Counted from the first letter of the stretch, positions 40,661-48,783 are shown. The stretch: DNA of 55,701 nt from a virus (IMGVR_UViG_3300044675_003951:1-55701); one strand, 5' to 3'. A program made the numbers and translations. Notes: a model not told the origin generated them from the sequence alone.

Positions 40661-40737
40661 ATTTAAGTAAAAACTTAAATGCTGCCTACAAGGTTATTTT
40701 AACACAGCTTGTCTGTGTTTCCTACCACTAAAGGTAG
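40661..40737 (-). promoter_or_regulatory. Structured leader upstream of gene 32 (possible autoregulatory site)
   Basis: Reading the minus strand towards gene 32, three inverted repeats follow one another: GGTAG/CTACC (40722-40737, with an alternative CACTA/TAGTG pairing), AACACAG/CTGTGTT (40701-40719) and ATTTAAGT/ACTTAAAT with a 4-nt loop (40661-40680). An A/T-rich unstructured stretch then leads to the ATG. T4 gene 32 mRNA is repressed by gp32 at an A/U-rich leader near a pseudoknot; the likeness here is only in general character. Confidence 0.45.
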
Positions 40738-40764
40738 TGAACTTTGCCTATCTAGTTGTTTACG

Positions 40765-40797
40765 GAAGGGCATGCCACTACACGCCCTTCTTTGTTT
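40765..40797 (+). terminator. Hairpin with plus-strand T-tract
   Basis: GAAGGGC (40765-40771), 12-nt loop, GCCCTTC (40784-40790), then TTTGTTTTATTT on the plus strand. This has terminator form for plus-strand transcription, but no plus-strand gene ends here. On the minus strand no T-run follows. It could stop antisense readthrough or be part of the gene 32 leader. Confidence 0.5.
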
Positions 40798-40805
40798 TAT
40801 TTATG

Positions 40806-43145
40806 TTATTTGATTAAAGCCAAAGATTTTATTCTTGCCAAAGTTGATTCATAAAAGCTGTCGGTTACTGCACCACGATGATCCATTGGGTCCTGGCCAG
40901 CTTCTGCCGTTATCGCCTTGCCGACTGCTTTAACAGGTGCAGTAACTGCACCTACAGCGCTACCGGCTACTTGACCAACAGCTTTCCCTGCTGTCTGAGC
41001 TACTGCACCAGCGGCCTTAAATGGTGCGGCTATTGCTTTAACAGCCATAGTAGGTAAGAATTTAGCTGCTTCTGCTCCAATTTTAATTGCTTCGGCTGAC
41101 CCTGCTTGATCCAATTTATGATGGAATGATCCAGGACTCTGTACAAATTCTTTCCACTGTTGGGCATCTGGTGCAATGATGGTGCCGGAACTGTACATAT
41201 CATACCCAACTGGTTGGTTTTGCTTGTCTACTATTACAGCGCCAGTGCGTGATGCATTTGGTTTCGATGTATAACCAAGCAAGTCAAGGGCTGGTACTTG
41301 ATTTATGTCGCCGCCTCTGAAATGCTGAAACTCTCCCGAATCTTCACTAAGTTGATTACCTTTGCCCATAACAGGAGCTATGCCGCCTGCTACTGTGCCC
41401 ATTTCGTACACACCACATTCCATCAAACCATGCTCTGGGCAATATTCACCTTCTGTGGTCATGTTGCAACTGCTTTCGGCTACCGGAGCGGCAAATCCAC
41501 TCATGACTTCAAATGTGGAGATTGGATCAGCTTCGGGCATGATCATGCCTGAGTTGCTTTCATTGATACCAAGTTCTTGATCCAGGCGATTAGTTATCCA
41601 TTCGTATGGATCACCTGTGCGAGCTTTGGCAATGCCATATGGAATCTCTCCCTTGTCCGAATAGTAGTCATACAATGCATCGTAGAGATTGTCATCGAGA
41701 TCAGCACCTTGTTCAAACTGTGCAACTTCGTGTTTGAAACGGTCTAGGATGTGTGTGAGTGTTTCTCCTGATTCATCCAGCACTCGGCTTTCAACCACAG
41801 GCAGTCCTGCATCTTTGCGCATTTTGTTGAGTTGTTCTGCCACTGGGGGTGCCACTGGTGCTGGTTGTGCTGCAGGTGCTGCTGTGTCAGGTGCTGGTTC
41901 TTGTGCTGCTGGCTCAGCGGGCTCAGACATCTGGATACCCAGTTCCTCCAAGCGATCCATGACTTCAGTATCGTCCCAGACATTGGCTCTGGGATCTCTC
42001 TCGGCCAGGTCACCCAGTCGATCAAACAGGATATCATCGCCTATCAAGTCATACAGTTGTTCAGTAGCATTGGTAGCATCAGGCCCCACAATAAGTTCTG
42101 TGGCCATGAGTTCTTTGAGCCGGTTCAATTGCTCAGGTGTTTCAGGCAAACTCCAGGTACCTTCTGTTATGCTGTTGATCCAGTTTTCAAAAATTTGTGC
42201 TTCTTTCATAGCGTTTCCTTGTTGTTGTATTCTGGCCAACAGTGGCAATGCTGCCTCAATTCGTGTGTCCAGGGTCTGTTCAATGAACAGTGTTTTGATA
42301 TCTTCTACCAGCTCTTGTTGTTCGTCAATAGTAGCAGGATGCCAAGTTTCAAAATACGCATTATAACCACGAGGGCTGGCCATGCGTTTCATGTTTTCAC
42401 GCAGACTTTTGTAGTAGGTCTGTGCTTCGGTAACCAATTCTTTTGTAGTGCCTTCCAGCATGCGACTAGCACTAGCACGGTTAAAACGACTCAGTGTGGC
42501 AATTTCCATGACCATTTCAGAAATATGTACTCCGCGCACATCATAAGGATTACCACCTTGACGCACATGTTCCAGCATGGCCCGGCCGCCAGCCAAGTTC
42601 TTGAATGCCAGTTTGAATCGTTGGCTGTCTGCTGTTTCAATAAACAAACTTTCCACGTATCGAAAGCGTGCATCGGCTTCGCCTAGCGTGCGATTGTGTT
42701 TGATCATGAGTCTGGCCTCAGTGGGTTCGCCAGCATAACTGATTTTGCGTGTGCCATAGTAGCCTTCGAACAGGCCTTCTTGTATGGCTGCAAGCCCTTG
42801 CATGGTATGCTTGAGTTGATTTAGGTCTTTGGCAGTGTAGGTCCAACGGTGCATGCGGGCAAATTTGCTGAGATGTTGTTGAAAGTCAAAGAACTCGTCT
42901 TTGTCGTCGCCTTCCATGGCTCTGCCCAGATTGTCACCGTAAAACACTTTCATGTCGTTTTCAGAGTCTAGAATAACAACCATGGTGCCATAGTTCTTGC
43001 CGCTGCCGCTCACATAGTCAAATGTAAATGTTTTGGCGTCTTCTGATTCAGACGGTTTGCCCTGTCGATCCAGCATTTCTGGGGCGAAATTACGAGTGAC
43101 CAGTAGGTTATCGAGCTGTGTTGAAATGTTCTGTTCTTGTGCCAT
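40806..43145 (-). CDS. Large virion-type protein of unknown function
   Basis: 779 residues. N-terminal ~130 residues have a small alpha/beta domain (FDYVSGSGKNYGTMVVILDS and FYGDNLGRAMEGDDKDEFFD). A helical central part runs to about 400, followed by an Ala/Pro-rich linker (residues 425-450). A metal-site-like cluster CNMTTEGEYCPEHGLMEC lies near residue 560. The C-terminus has a Gly/Ala-rich hydrophobic repeat (KAAGAVAQTAGKAVGQVAG). It follows terL and has a late-type promoter embedded in the terL stop, with the ATG only 7 nt downstream. It may be an injected or internal head protein. Confidence 0.75.
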   Translation of the reverse strand: MAQEQNISTQLDNLLVTRNFAPEMLDRQGKPSESEDAKTFTFDYVSGSGKNYGTMVVILDSENDMKVFYGDNLGRAMEGDDKDEFFDFQQHLSKFARMHRWTYTAKDLNQLKHTMQGLAAIQEGLFEGYYGTRKISYAGEPTEARLMIKHNRTLGEADARFRYVESLFIETADSQRFKLAFKNLAGGRAMLEHVRQGGNPYDVRGVHISEMVMEIATLSRFNRASASRMLEGTTKELVTEAQTYYKSLRENMKRMASPRGYNAYFETWHPATIDEQQELVEDIKTLFIEQTLDTRIEAALPLLARIQQQGNAMKEAQIFENWINSITEGTWSLPETPEQLNRLKELMATELIVGPDATNATEQLYDLIGDDILFDRLGDLAERDPRANVWDDTEVMDRLEELGIQMSEPAEPAAQEPAPDTAAPAAQPAPVAPPVAEQLNKMRKDAGLPVVESRVLDESGETLTHILDRFKHEVAQFEQGADLDDNLYDALYDYYSDKGEIPYGIAKARTGDPYEWITNRLDQELGINESNSGMIMPEADPISTFEVMSGFAAPVAESSCNMTTEGEYCPEHGLMECGVYEMGTVAGGIAPVMGKGNQLSEDSGEFQHFRGGDINQVPALDLLGYTSKPNASRTGAVIVDKQNQPVGYDMYSSGTIIAPDAQQWKEFVQSPGSFHHKLDQAGSAEAIKIGAEAAKFLPTMAVKAIAAPFKAAGAVAQTAGKAVGQVAGSAVGAVTAPVKAVGKAITAEAGQDPMDHRGAVTDSFYESTLARIKSLALIK

Positions 43146-43152
43146 GATAGTG

Positions 43153-43159
43153 TATTTAG
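43153..43159 (-). promoter_or_regulatory. T4-late-type promoter (CTAAATA) overlapping the terL stop codon
   Basis: Minus-strand CGCTAAATA: TAA is the terminase stop. CACTATC and the ATG at 43145 follow, a 7-nt gap that predicts a near-leaderless message. Confidence 0.6.
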
Positions 43160-44745
43160 CGCATGATGCTGATGAACGGCAGCGGTTCTATAATGTTGTC
43201 CGAATGATCTTTAAGGTGCGAGTCCAGGTCAGAATGGTAGGTTTGCAGCAGCATTAACATGCGTGTGACCAGCAAACTGGCCATCACAAGATCATCTGTT
43301 TCGCCTGGTTTAGCAGCATAGCTGGTGCCATTGGCCACAAAACTTTTGAGTTCTGTCAGCAAGGGTTTGCTGTAGATCTTCATGCGACCGGATTCTATTA
43401 GGATTTTCATTTTGCTGCAAGCGCTGATCTTGCTTTTGTTAGTGGTAGTAAATCCCTTGCGGATTCGGCGCCCGCTGCTGCCCTGCACACTGTTGTCGCT
43501 TAGAAAATAACCTGGAATATTCTCTTCTCCATACTCGTTGATGCTGATCAGTGCTGCTTCGCCAAGTGTGTTGTTTTCCACAGAATAATAAATGCTTTTG
43601 TTGTCTTTGGTAACTGCATGTATTTCTTTCACAATGTCTGCTAGAATTTTAACTTGTGTGGGCACATCAGTTTTGTTGTGACACCACTCTGCCACTTGCT
43701 CAGTAGTGTCTGCTTCAAACACCTGTATAGCTGCGGGGTCGCTGCCTGTGCCCAAACTGGGATCCAGTGCAACAATATACATTTTGTCTTTGCGTATGGG
43801 TTTGTACCAGCGTACTTGCCCAGATTTGTGCGTGGGTTCTATACCTTCGAGCTCTAGCAATTTAAGTGGAGAGATTAATGTTTCGTCGTTGATAACAAAA
43901 TCACAATCCATTTCTCGACGAAAACGTTCTTCGCCCAGTTGAGATCTTTGTTCTGCTGCCCAGACTTCGTCTCGGTCAGGGTGCTCACGCCAGAACGCAC
44001 GAAATGCTTTGAAACCGTTGATACCAAGACCATTGGCTCGTTGATTTCCAAATTCATCTTGAGTCTTTAAAGCACCTTTCCAGATGTAGGCAAATTGATC
44101 CTCATCTGAATTTGGGGTCGAAGTAATAATAGCTTTACCACCAGTGCTGAGTGTGGGTGTGATTGACGTCCAAAACTCTTTGGCAATGGTGGGTCGCACG
44201 AATGCAAACTCGTCTAGGTACAGCAGCGTAATACTCATACCGCGACCTGTGTTCTCCGTAGTGGTTTGACTCACAATGCGTGATCCATTATCAAACTCCA
44301 AGGAACCTTTGTTGTAACTGGTGGCACCTGCTCTGATATGATTGGGACACAATTCATATGCATAACGAATACGCTGCATGATTTCTTGTGCCCCCAGGTA
44401 TTTGTGTGCTGCTATCAGGATGGTTGCATCTGGCACAAACATAGCATACCATAACAAGTAACCCGCAGCACTGGTTGACTTGCCTGTTTGTCGTGGCATC
44501 AAGCTGATACTAAAACGATTTTGGTGATAGTTGTTGATCAAGCGCTTTTGATACTCAAAAGGATGGTACAACATCTTGCCCCGAACAGGATGTTGGATGT
44601 AAAAGAAGTTGTCCATAAAGTGCATGGGTCCAGTAACTGGATCTGCACATTTGGCAAAGTCTTCGAGTTCGGACTCAGAGTAAGTTTCTCTACGGTGAGG
44701 TGCTTTTACAAGCACTGTATCAAGTGTATTTTTCGCGCCAATCAT
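43156..44745 (-). CDS. 17: Terminase large subunit, T4 gp17 type
   Basis: ATP-driven DNA packaging motor and headful nuclease. 529 residues: Walker A SLMPRQTGKST near 81-91, Walker B LLYLDEFAF near 183-191, coupling motif AIITSTPNS, and RNase H-type nuclease domain with VALDPSLGTGSDPAA, SVENNTLGEAAL and GETDDLVMA (the last acidic site). Order and length match T4-like gp17. The probable small terminase gp16 is about 10.5 kb away rather than adjacent. The end is AT-rich and merges with a late promoter. Confidence 0.95.
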   Translation of the reverse strand: MIGAKNTLDTVLVKAPHRRETYSESELEDFAKCADPVTGPMHFMDNFFYIQHPVRGKMLYHPFEYQKRLINNYHQNRFSISLMPRQTGKSTSAAGYLLWYAMFVPDATILIAAHKYLGAQEIMQRIRYAYELCPNHIRAGATSYNKGSLEFDNGSRIVSQTTTENTGRGMSITLLYLDEFAFVRPTIAKEFWTSITPTLSTGGKAIITSTPNSDEDQFAYIWKGALKTQDEFGNQRANGLGINGFKAFRAFWREHPDRDEVWAAEQRSQLGEERFRREMDCDFVINDETLISPLKLLELEGIEPTHKSGQVRWYKPIRKDKMYIVALDPSLGTGSDPAAIQVFEADTTEQVAEWCHNKTDVPTQVKILADIVKEIHAVTKDNKSIYYSVENNTLGEAALISINEYGEENIPGYFLSDNSVQGSSGRRIRKGFTTTNKSKISACSKMKILIESGRMKIYSKPLLTELKSFVANGTSYAAKPGETDDLVMASLLVTRMLMLLQTYHSDLDSHLKDHSDNIIEPLPFISIMR

Positions 44746-45475
44746 TCAGCATTTTCTCCGCAATTCGTTTATGTATGATAGGGCCGCCGTGCATGAAGTC
44801 ACGTGCATATCCTATTTCATCTCGACTCCAAGACATGTGATACTGTGCTCGCTCAATCAAGCATGGCACATTATTTTCAGCACACAGTTGTTTGATAGCT
44901 AGACAATTTTTTAATTGATTGAGTCTTGTGTTTTCATTGTTCAAGAGCCAGTGTTTTATAAACGTATCATTACTAGAAAAAATTGCCGAATTAGTTTCAG
45001 GCATTATCACATCTGCTGGCAAGTGGTAGACATTTTTGTCTAGTAATATCTCAAATCGATTGTCAGGCGGTGCCAGCATCGCAACAATTTTTGGCTGCTG
45101 CTGAGGTAGCCAGTACTCAAGCAATCTGAAACAGGTGTCTGAGCTATTGCCTCCCCAGGCCAGGTTAACAACTCTTACTCCAAGCTCATTTCCCAACAAG
45201 GTAGGCCAAATAGATTCAATAGGTAACCCTATTCCCAGTGTAAAGCTGCAACCCAACGCAATCATACATGGTGTATCATCAAACTCGTCACACCGAAATC
45301 CTTTGCTGTTGATTTTGTAGGTAATGGCTCCGGGCTTGTCCCAACCCATTTGTGCAAAATATTTCTGATGCTCAGGATCTTGCATGAGTTGTTGAAAATT
45401 TTCTTTGGTATCAGTTGGCAACCATTCTTGCACCGTGTTTGCATGATATGTTCCAAAATGCCAAGGTGCCGTCAT
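44720..45475 (-). CDS. SGNH-hydrolase-like protein
   Basis: 251 residues from ATG (MTAPWHFGTYHANTVQEW), chosen because the ATGA junction with radical SAM copy 4 fits better than an earlier start. Block I IALGCSFTLGIGLP carries the serine, NLAWGGNSSDTC is block III, and the C-terminal YARDFMHGGPIIH supplies D-x-x-H. All four expected residues are present. It may de-acylate or transfer acyl groups on a surface glycan. Third SGNH-like protein of the window, and the best conserved. Confidence 0.8.
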   Translation of the reverse strand: MTAPWHFGTYHANTVQEWLPTDTKENFQQLMQDPEHQKYFAQMGWDKPGAITYKINSKGFRCDEFDDTPCMIALGCSFTLGIGLPIESIWPTLLGNELGVRVVNLAWGGNSSDTCFRLLEYWLPQQQPKIVAMLAPPDNRFEILLDKNVYHLPADVIMPETNSAIFSSNDTFIKHWLLNNENTRLNQLKNCLAIKQLCAENNVPCLIERAQYHMSWSRDEIGYARDFMHGGPIIHKRIAEKMLNDWREKYT

Positions 45476-46632
45476 TTCAGTCTCCGTGCAAGATCTGGCC
45501 ACAGGTCTTCAAACTTTTTGGATTTGTTTAACTCTAGTTCAATATTGCGGTGCCAGGCTAGTGTGTCAGGTGTGTACTCGTTAACATTAAATATGTAACT
45601 GTTGTCTAGTAATTGCGCACGGTATCGTTGTAGTGTGCTGACGGCCAGGTTATGTTCGTTTTTTTGCCCCCATCGCTGTGTGACTCTGTCTATTTCGTCA
45701 ACAGCCAGTTGCCTTATTTCGGGACTGAGCCGGCGAACGTCGAGATCCCAGGGGTTTGTGAGTTCGCACCAGAACAAGTTTAGATCGTTGGCTTCGCAGA
45801 ACTCATAGTATTCCACAAGATCAAATGCACAATAGATACTGTACGCAGGATGTGCTTGCACATGCTGGCCATCTGCTTTTAACAAGTCAAGGTTGGTCTT
45901 GAACTGAATCCAGTTAGCGCCATCACGTACATATTCAAAACGATCAGCAGTGCAGTTATCAAAGCTCACTTGCCAGTCCACACTGGGCCAGGTCTTGAGT
46001 TCGTTGTAAATGTCATTGTTGGCCAAGTCCATGCTGAGATTGGTTGTGACCATTACTCGAACTTTTTGCGAGTCCAAGCAACGTAACATATCCAACAGGC
46101 CTTTTTGTAATAGCGGTTCGCCACCACCAAGTACTAGTCCTTGTAGACTTTTACCTTTGGCTTGCATCAGTTCTAGAATACTTTGTTGATCGTTACGCAC
46201 ATACTTGATGGGTATTTTTTTAACACTTTGCCATGCGGTTGATGTTTCAGGATTGCAATACACACAACTTAGATTACACAAATTGCTCCAATTGACTACA
46301 AAATGCTGCGGCTCAAACCACGTGATGTCTTGATCAATTGCGTCTATGGTTGCTGCATCACAATGACGTTGTGTTCTTGCACTCACCCCTGTGGTGTCTT
46401 CGCTTTGTTTGCATAATTTACAAGTGTCGTGCCATTGACCTTGTTGCATAGCTTGTTTGATAGAAGTCAGTTCAGCACCGTTAATAATCTCGTGAATAGT
46501 ATTTTGTTTGATATTACCAATGGCATCCACGGCATGCATGCAAGGACTAACACGGCCTGTTTGATCAATGTTGAAACTGGTCCAGGGTGCTGAACAAAAT
46601 GTAGGACTTTGAGTTATTGCGGAGTTAGCCAT
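45472..46632 (-). CDS. Radical SAM enzyme, N-terminal four-cysteine type, copy 4
   Basis: 386 residues. N-terminal C13 and C31 (FCSAPWTSFNIDQTGRVSPC, C-x17-C), C71/C74 (CKLC). SAM cluster motif CNLSCVYC (C119, C123, C126), GGGEPLL glycine loop, TTNLSMDLAN strand, family signature FEYVRDGANWIQF. The module spacing is the same as in copies 2 and 3. It overlaps the 2OG oxygenase by 19 nt and the SGNH-like gene by 4 nt, so it forms a coupled block with them. Confidence 0.92.
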   Translation of the reverse strand: MANSAITQSPTFCSAPWTSFNIDQTGRVSPCMHAVDAIGNIKQNTIHEIINGAELTSIKQAMQQGQWHDTCKLCKQSEDTTGVSARTQRHCDAATIDAIDQDITWFEPQHFVVNWSNLCNLSCVYCNPETSTAWQSVKKIPIKYVRNDQQSILELMQAKGKSLQGLVLGGGEPLLQKGLLDMLRCLDSQKVRVMVTTNLSMDLANNDIYNELKTWPSVDWQVSFDNCTADRFEYVRDGANWIQFKTNLDLLKADGQHVQAHPAYSIYCAFDLVEYYEFCEANDLNLFWCELTNPWDLDVRRLSPEIRQLAVDEIDRVTQRWGQKNEHNLAVSTLQRYRAQLLDNSYIFNVNEYTPDTLAWHRNIELELNKSKKFEDLWPDLARRLK

Positions 46633-47171
46633 GTGTATGATGTCAATCTAAAAGTGTTTTCGGGCACAGGTGTCAGCATGGCGTGCCATAATAATTTTCT
46701 AAATCCTGTGCTGTCGGCTTGATTGATCATTATGTAACCTGTGTTGGGTTCAAAGGGTGTTTGGTATCTTAGAGATGCTGGATCTTTGTGCCAGTAAAAA
46801 CCTGTGCCAAGATCTTTGTTACCGATCCAGTTTATCTGCATACTGCCGGGCATCTCGCCATCAGTGTGCATGCTGCAAGTAAATCCTGGTTCATCAATCC
46901 AGAATGCAGTGCCTTGATAATGTGCTATTTTTGTTCCTGTTGCTGCTTCAATTGCTGGCCATATCGATGTTGAACACACTTGGTTCCATTCGTCCAGCCA
47001 AGGTATTGCAGCATCATTGATACGGCGGCGGGGCCATAGTGCTTGCCCTTCCTGACGTTGCCACGGCAAGTCTAACCAAGGTGTACTTAGCACTTTTTGT
47101 ACCAGAAGGTCGGGCATTGCTTGCGCTACACGAAACAAGTTGTTGTCAGAATCTACTGCTGTTATTTGCAT
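46614..47171 (-). CDS. 2-oxoglutarate/Fe(II)-dependent oxygenase-like protein
   Basis: 185 residues. The metal-binding triad is present: CSMHTDGEMPG gives H102 and D104, and RKLLWHAMLTPV gives the distal H163. TFRLTSYTWL gives the 2OG-binding arginine R175. The fold order agrees with the double-stranded beta-helix prolyl-hydroxylase type, such as those common in T4-like aquatic phages. The substrate may be a protein residue or a sugar. It lies between radical SAM copies 4 and 5 with overlapping ends, so the enzymes are probably used in one pathway. Confidence 0.82.
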   Translation of the reverse strand: MQITAVDSDNNLFRVAQAMPDLLVQKVLSTPWLDLPWQRQEGQALWPRRRINDAAIPWLDEWNQVCSTSIWPAIEAATGTKIAHYQGTAFWIDEPGFTCSMHTDGEMPGSMQINWIGNKDLGTGFYWHKDPASLRYQTPFEPNTGYIMINQADSTGFRKLLWHAMLTPVPENTFRLTSYTWLTPQ

Positions 47172-48304
47172 AGATGTTCCAGCTCAGGCCATAACTGAAC
47201 AAAGTTTCCTACTTGATCAGTGTGATATTGATTTTCAATTTTTTGAATGTGTTGTTTGAATTTGTGTTCTATTCCAGGTGATGCCTCAGTTACTGCTTGA
47301 TACATTGTTAGTGAATTATCAAAGAATGCTTTTTCAGCAGTAGTTGCTTGCCCAGACAGATAGAACCTGTGAATTTCTTCCGCGGCTGCTGCTGCAACTT
47401 CAGGTCCGTGCAACAATGGATCTAGGTAGTCAGGCTGAAACAAATTCTGCCACAGCACAGTAACACCCAAGTCTTGAGCAAATTGTCTAAATTCACAAAC
47501 ACGAGTGGCATTGTAGATATTGTACACTGCATGTATGCCGCCCCAGTGTCCTTGTGTCTGCATTAGATTTTTGATTGTGGCTAAATTCTTTTGTATCAGG
47601 TTCCAGCTTGCACCATGGCGCACATATTCAAGGCGCAGGCCCACATTGTCAAAGCTCATACTCCAACCCACACGTTTTCGCTGTACTAGTTTTTGAAATA
47701 TCTTGTTGGTTTCTAGGTCCACACTCATGTTGGTGATCAGAGTCACAATAGCATCTTCGGGGATCACATCCAGCAGTCGATTATTCTCAGGCAACAGCAG
47801 CGGCTCACCACCTACTAGTGCAACTTCATGTATGTGTTCGCGGTGCTGTTCAATAAAGTCACATACCTGATCATAATAGGAACGGGTTCCTGACACAAAA
47901 GGTACTTTTTTCAAGCTGGCCCATTTTGAACTGCAAGCAGGACCACAGTAGTTACAACTCAAGTTGCAAGTGGTATTCCAACGCACATCTACAATCACAG
48001 GATAGTGATATTTGGTGCCGGCAGCGGCGTAATCAAAATTGGGGTTTACGCGGTTGTGCCAGGCACGTTCTGAATCTGCTCCAAAGCGTTCGGCTTGCAC
48101 ACAGTTGCTACAATAGGCGTGTGGCTTGCCTTGTGCCAGATCAGCTCGTATCTTTTGCATGAGATCGCTGTTGAGAATTTGCTCAATGCTTTGGCTGTTC
48201 AAGTTGCCCAGCATGTTGGGATTGCCAGCACAACAGGTTTTGACATTGCCTTGTGGATTGATATGCAGGCCTCGCCAGGGGGCTGCACAGTAAAAATTGC
48301 TCAT
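47162..48304 (-). CDS. Radical SAM enzyme, N-terminal four-cysteine type, copy 5
   Basis: 380 residues. N-terminal C6 and C24 (YCAAPWRGLHINPQGNVKTC, C-x17-C) with an extra C25, C65/C68 (CSNC). SAM cluster motif CNLSCNYC (C113, C117, C120), followed by GPAC as in copy 3, LVGGEPLLLPENN glycine loop, TLITNMSVDLE, family signature LEYVRHGASWNLI. First gene of the coupled block 47.2-44.7 kb. GTAAATA ends only 4 nt before the ATG, so its message may be leaderless. Confidence 0.92.
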   Translation of the reverse strand: MSNFYCAAPWRGLHINPQGNVKTCCAGNPNMLGNLNSQSIEQILNSDLMQKIRADLAQGKPHAYCSNCVQAERFGADSERAWHNRVNPNFDYAAAGTKYHYPVIVDVRWNTTCNLSCNYCGPACSSKWASLKKVPFVSGTRSYYDQVCDFIEQHREHIHEVALVGGEPLLLPENNRLLDVIPEDAIVTLITNMSVDLETNKIFQKLVQRKRVGWSMSFDNVGLRLEYVRHGASWNLIQKNLATIKNLMQTQGHWGGIHAVYNIYNATRVCEFRQFAQDLGVTVLWQNLFQPDYLDPLLHGPEVAAAAAEEIHRFYLSGQATTAEKAFFDNSLTMYQAVTEASPGIEHKFKQHIQKIENQYHTDQVGNFVQLWPELEHLCK

Positions 48305-48308
48305 GTAG

Positions 48309-48315
48309 TATTTAC
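48309..48315 (-). promoter_or_regulatory. Late-type promoter element (GTAAATA), 4 nt before the ATG
   Basis: Minus-strand TGTAAATA, CTAC, then ATG at 48304. It lies between the nuclease gene and radical SAM copy 5. Confidence 0.45.
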
Positions 48316-48336
48316 ATGCCCAATTTGATTGGGAGA

Positions 48337-48774
48337 TTAATTACACCAACTAGTTTTGGCTTCGCCGTAGTATTCACGTGCAAATCCATTTTGTATCAGC
48401 ATGGCTCTGAGACTCTGCCCATTTAACAGCACATCACCCAGCACACGACCACCATACTTGTCCCAGTCCATGAGAACAATTTGACGTTTGGTTGCAGCGT
48501 TGATCTGAGCTTTGGTAAATGCTGTAGCAGCTTCGCCGCGAGCAGCTTCTGACGGACAGGCTGCACGATGTCCCTTTTCAGGTGTGTCTACGCCAAACAC
48601 TCGAATGCTGAGTTCTTGTTTGAGTGGTGCAGGTAACCAAGTGGCCGCAATACCTACAGTATCACCGTCTATGACTCTGGTGATCACAGCGTCATAGGTC
48701 ACACCTGGTTTTTGTCGGGGTTGTGCGAAGGCCAGCACAGGCACAATCAGCAAGAGTAGAAAGAGTTTTTTCAT
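48337..48774 (-). CDS. Exported staphylococcal-nuclease-like (thermonuclease) protein
   Basis: 145 residues. A signal peptide is evident: MKKLFLLLLIVPVLAFAQ, cleavage near residue 17-18. The SNase domain follows with VITRVIDGDTVGI, IRVFGVDTPEKGHR and MDWDKYGGRVLGDVLLNGQ, containing the catalytic Arg, Asp, Glu and second Arg positions. This family cleaves DNA and RNA with calcium. An exported version would act in the periplasm or medium. It lies between the radical SAM block and a fibre gene. SxxC near the end (SWCN) could form a disulfide with the upstream Cys. Confidence 0.9.
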   Translation of the reverse strand: MKKLFLLLLIVPVLAFAQPRQKPGVTYDAVITRVIDGDTVGIAATWLPAPLKQELSIRVFGVDTPEKGHRAACPSEAARGEAATAFTKAQINAATKRQIVLMDWDKYGGRVLGDVLLNGQSLRAMLIQNGFAREYYGEAKTSWCN

Positions 48775-48783
48775 GTCGAAATT

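Noticed and set aside
41689-42686. Two overlapping plus-strand frames (225 and 284 codons) opposite the 779-residue protein
   Set aside because: Ser/Cys-rich antisense readings with no start signals.
33840-48304. Radical SAM genes as a ribosomal peptide (RiPP) maturation system
   Set aside because: I found no short precursor-like frame next to them; the genes overlap and the neighbours point to glycans or other substrates. Precursors elsewhere in the genome cannot be excluded.
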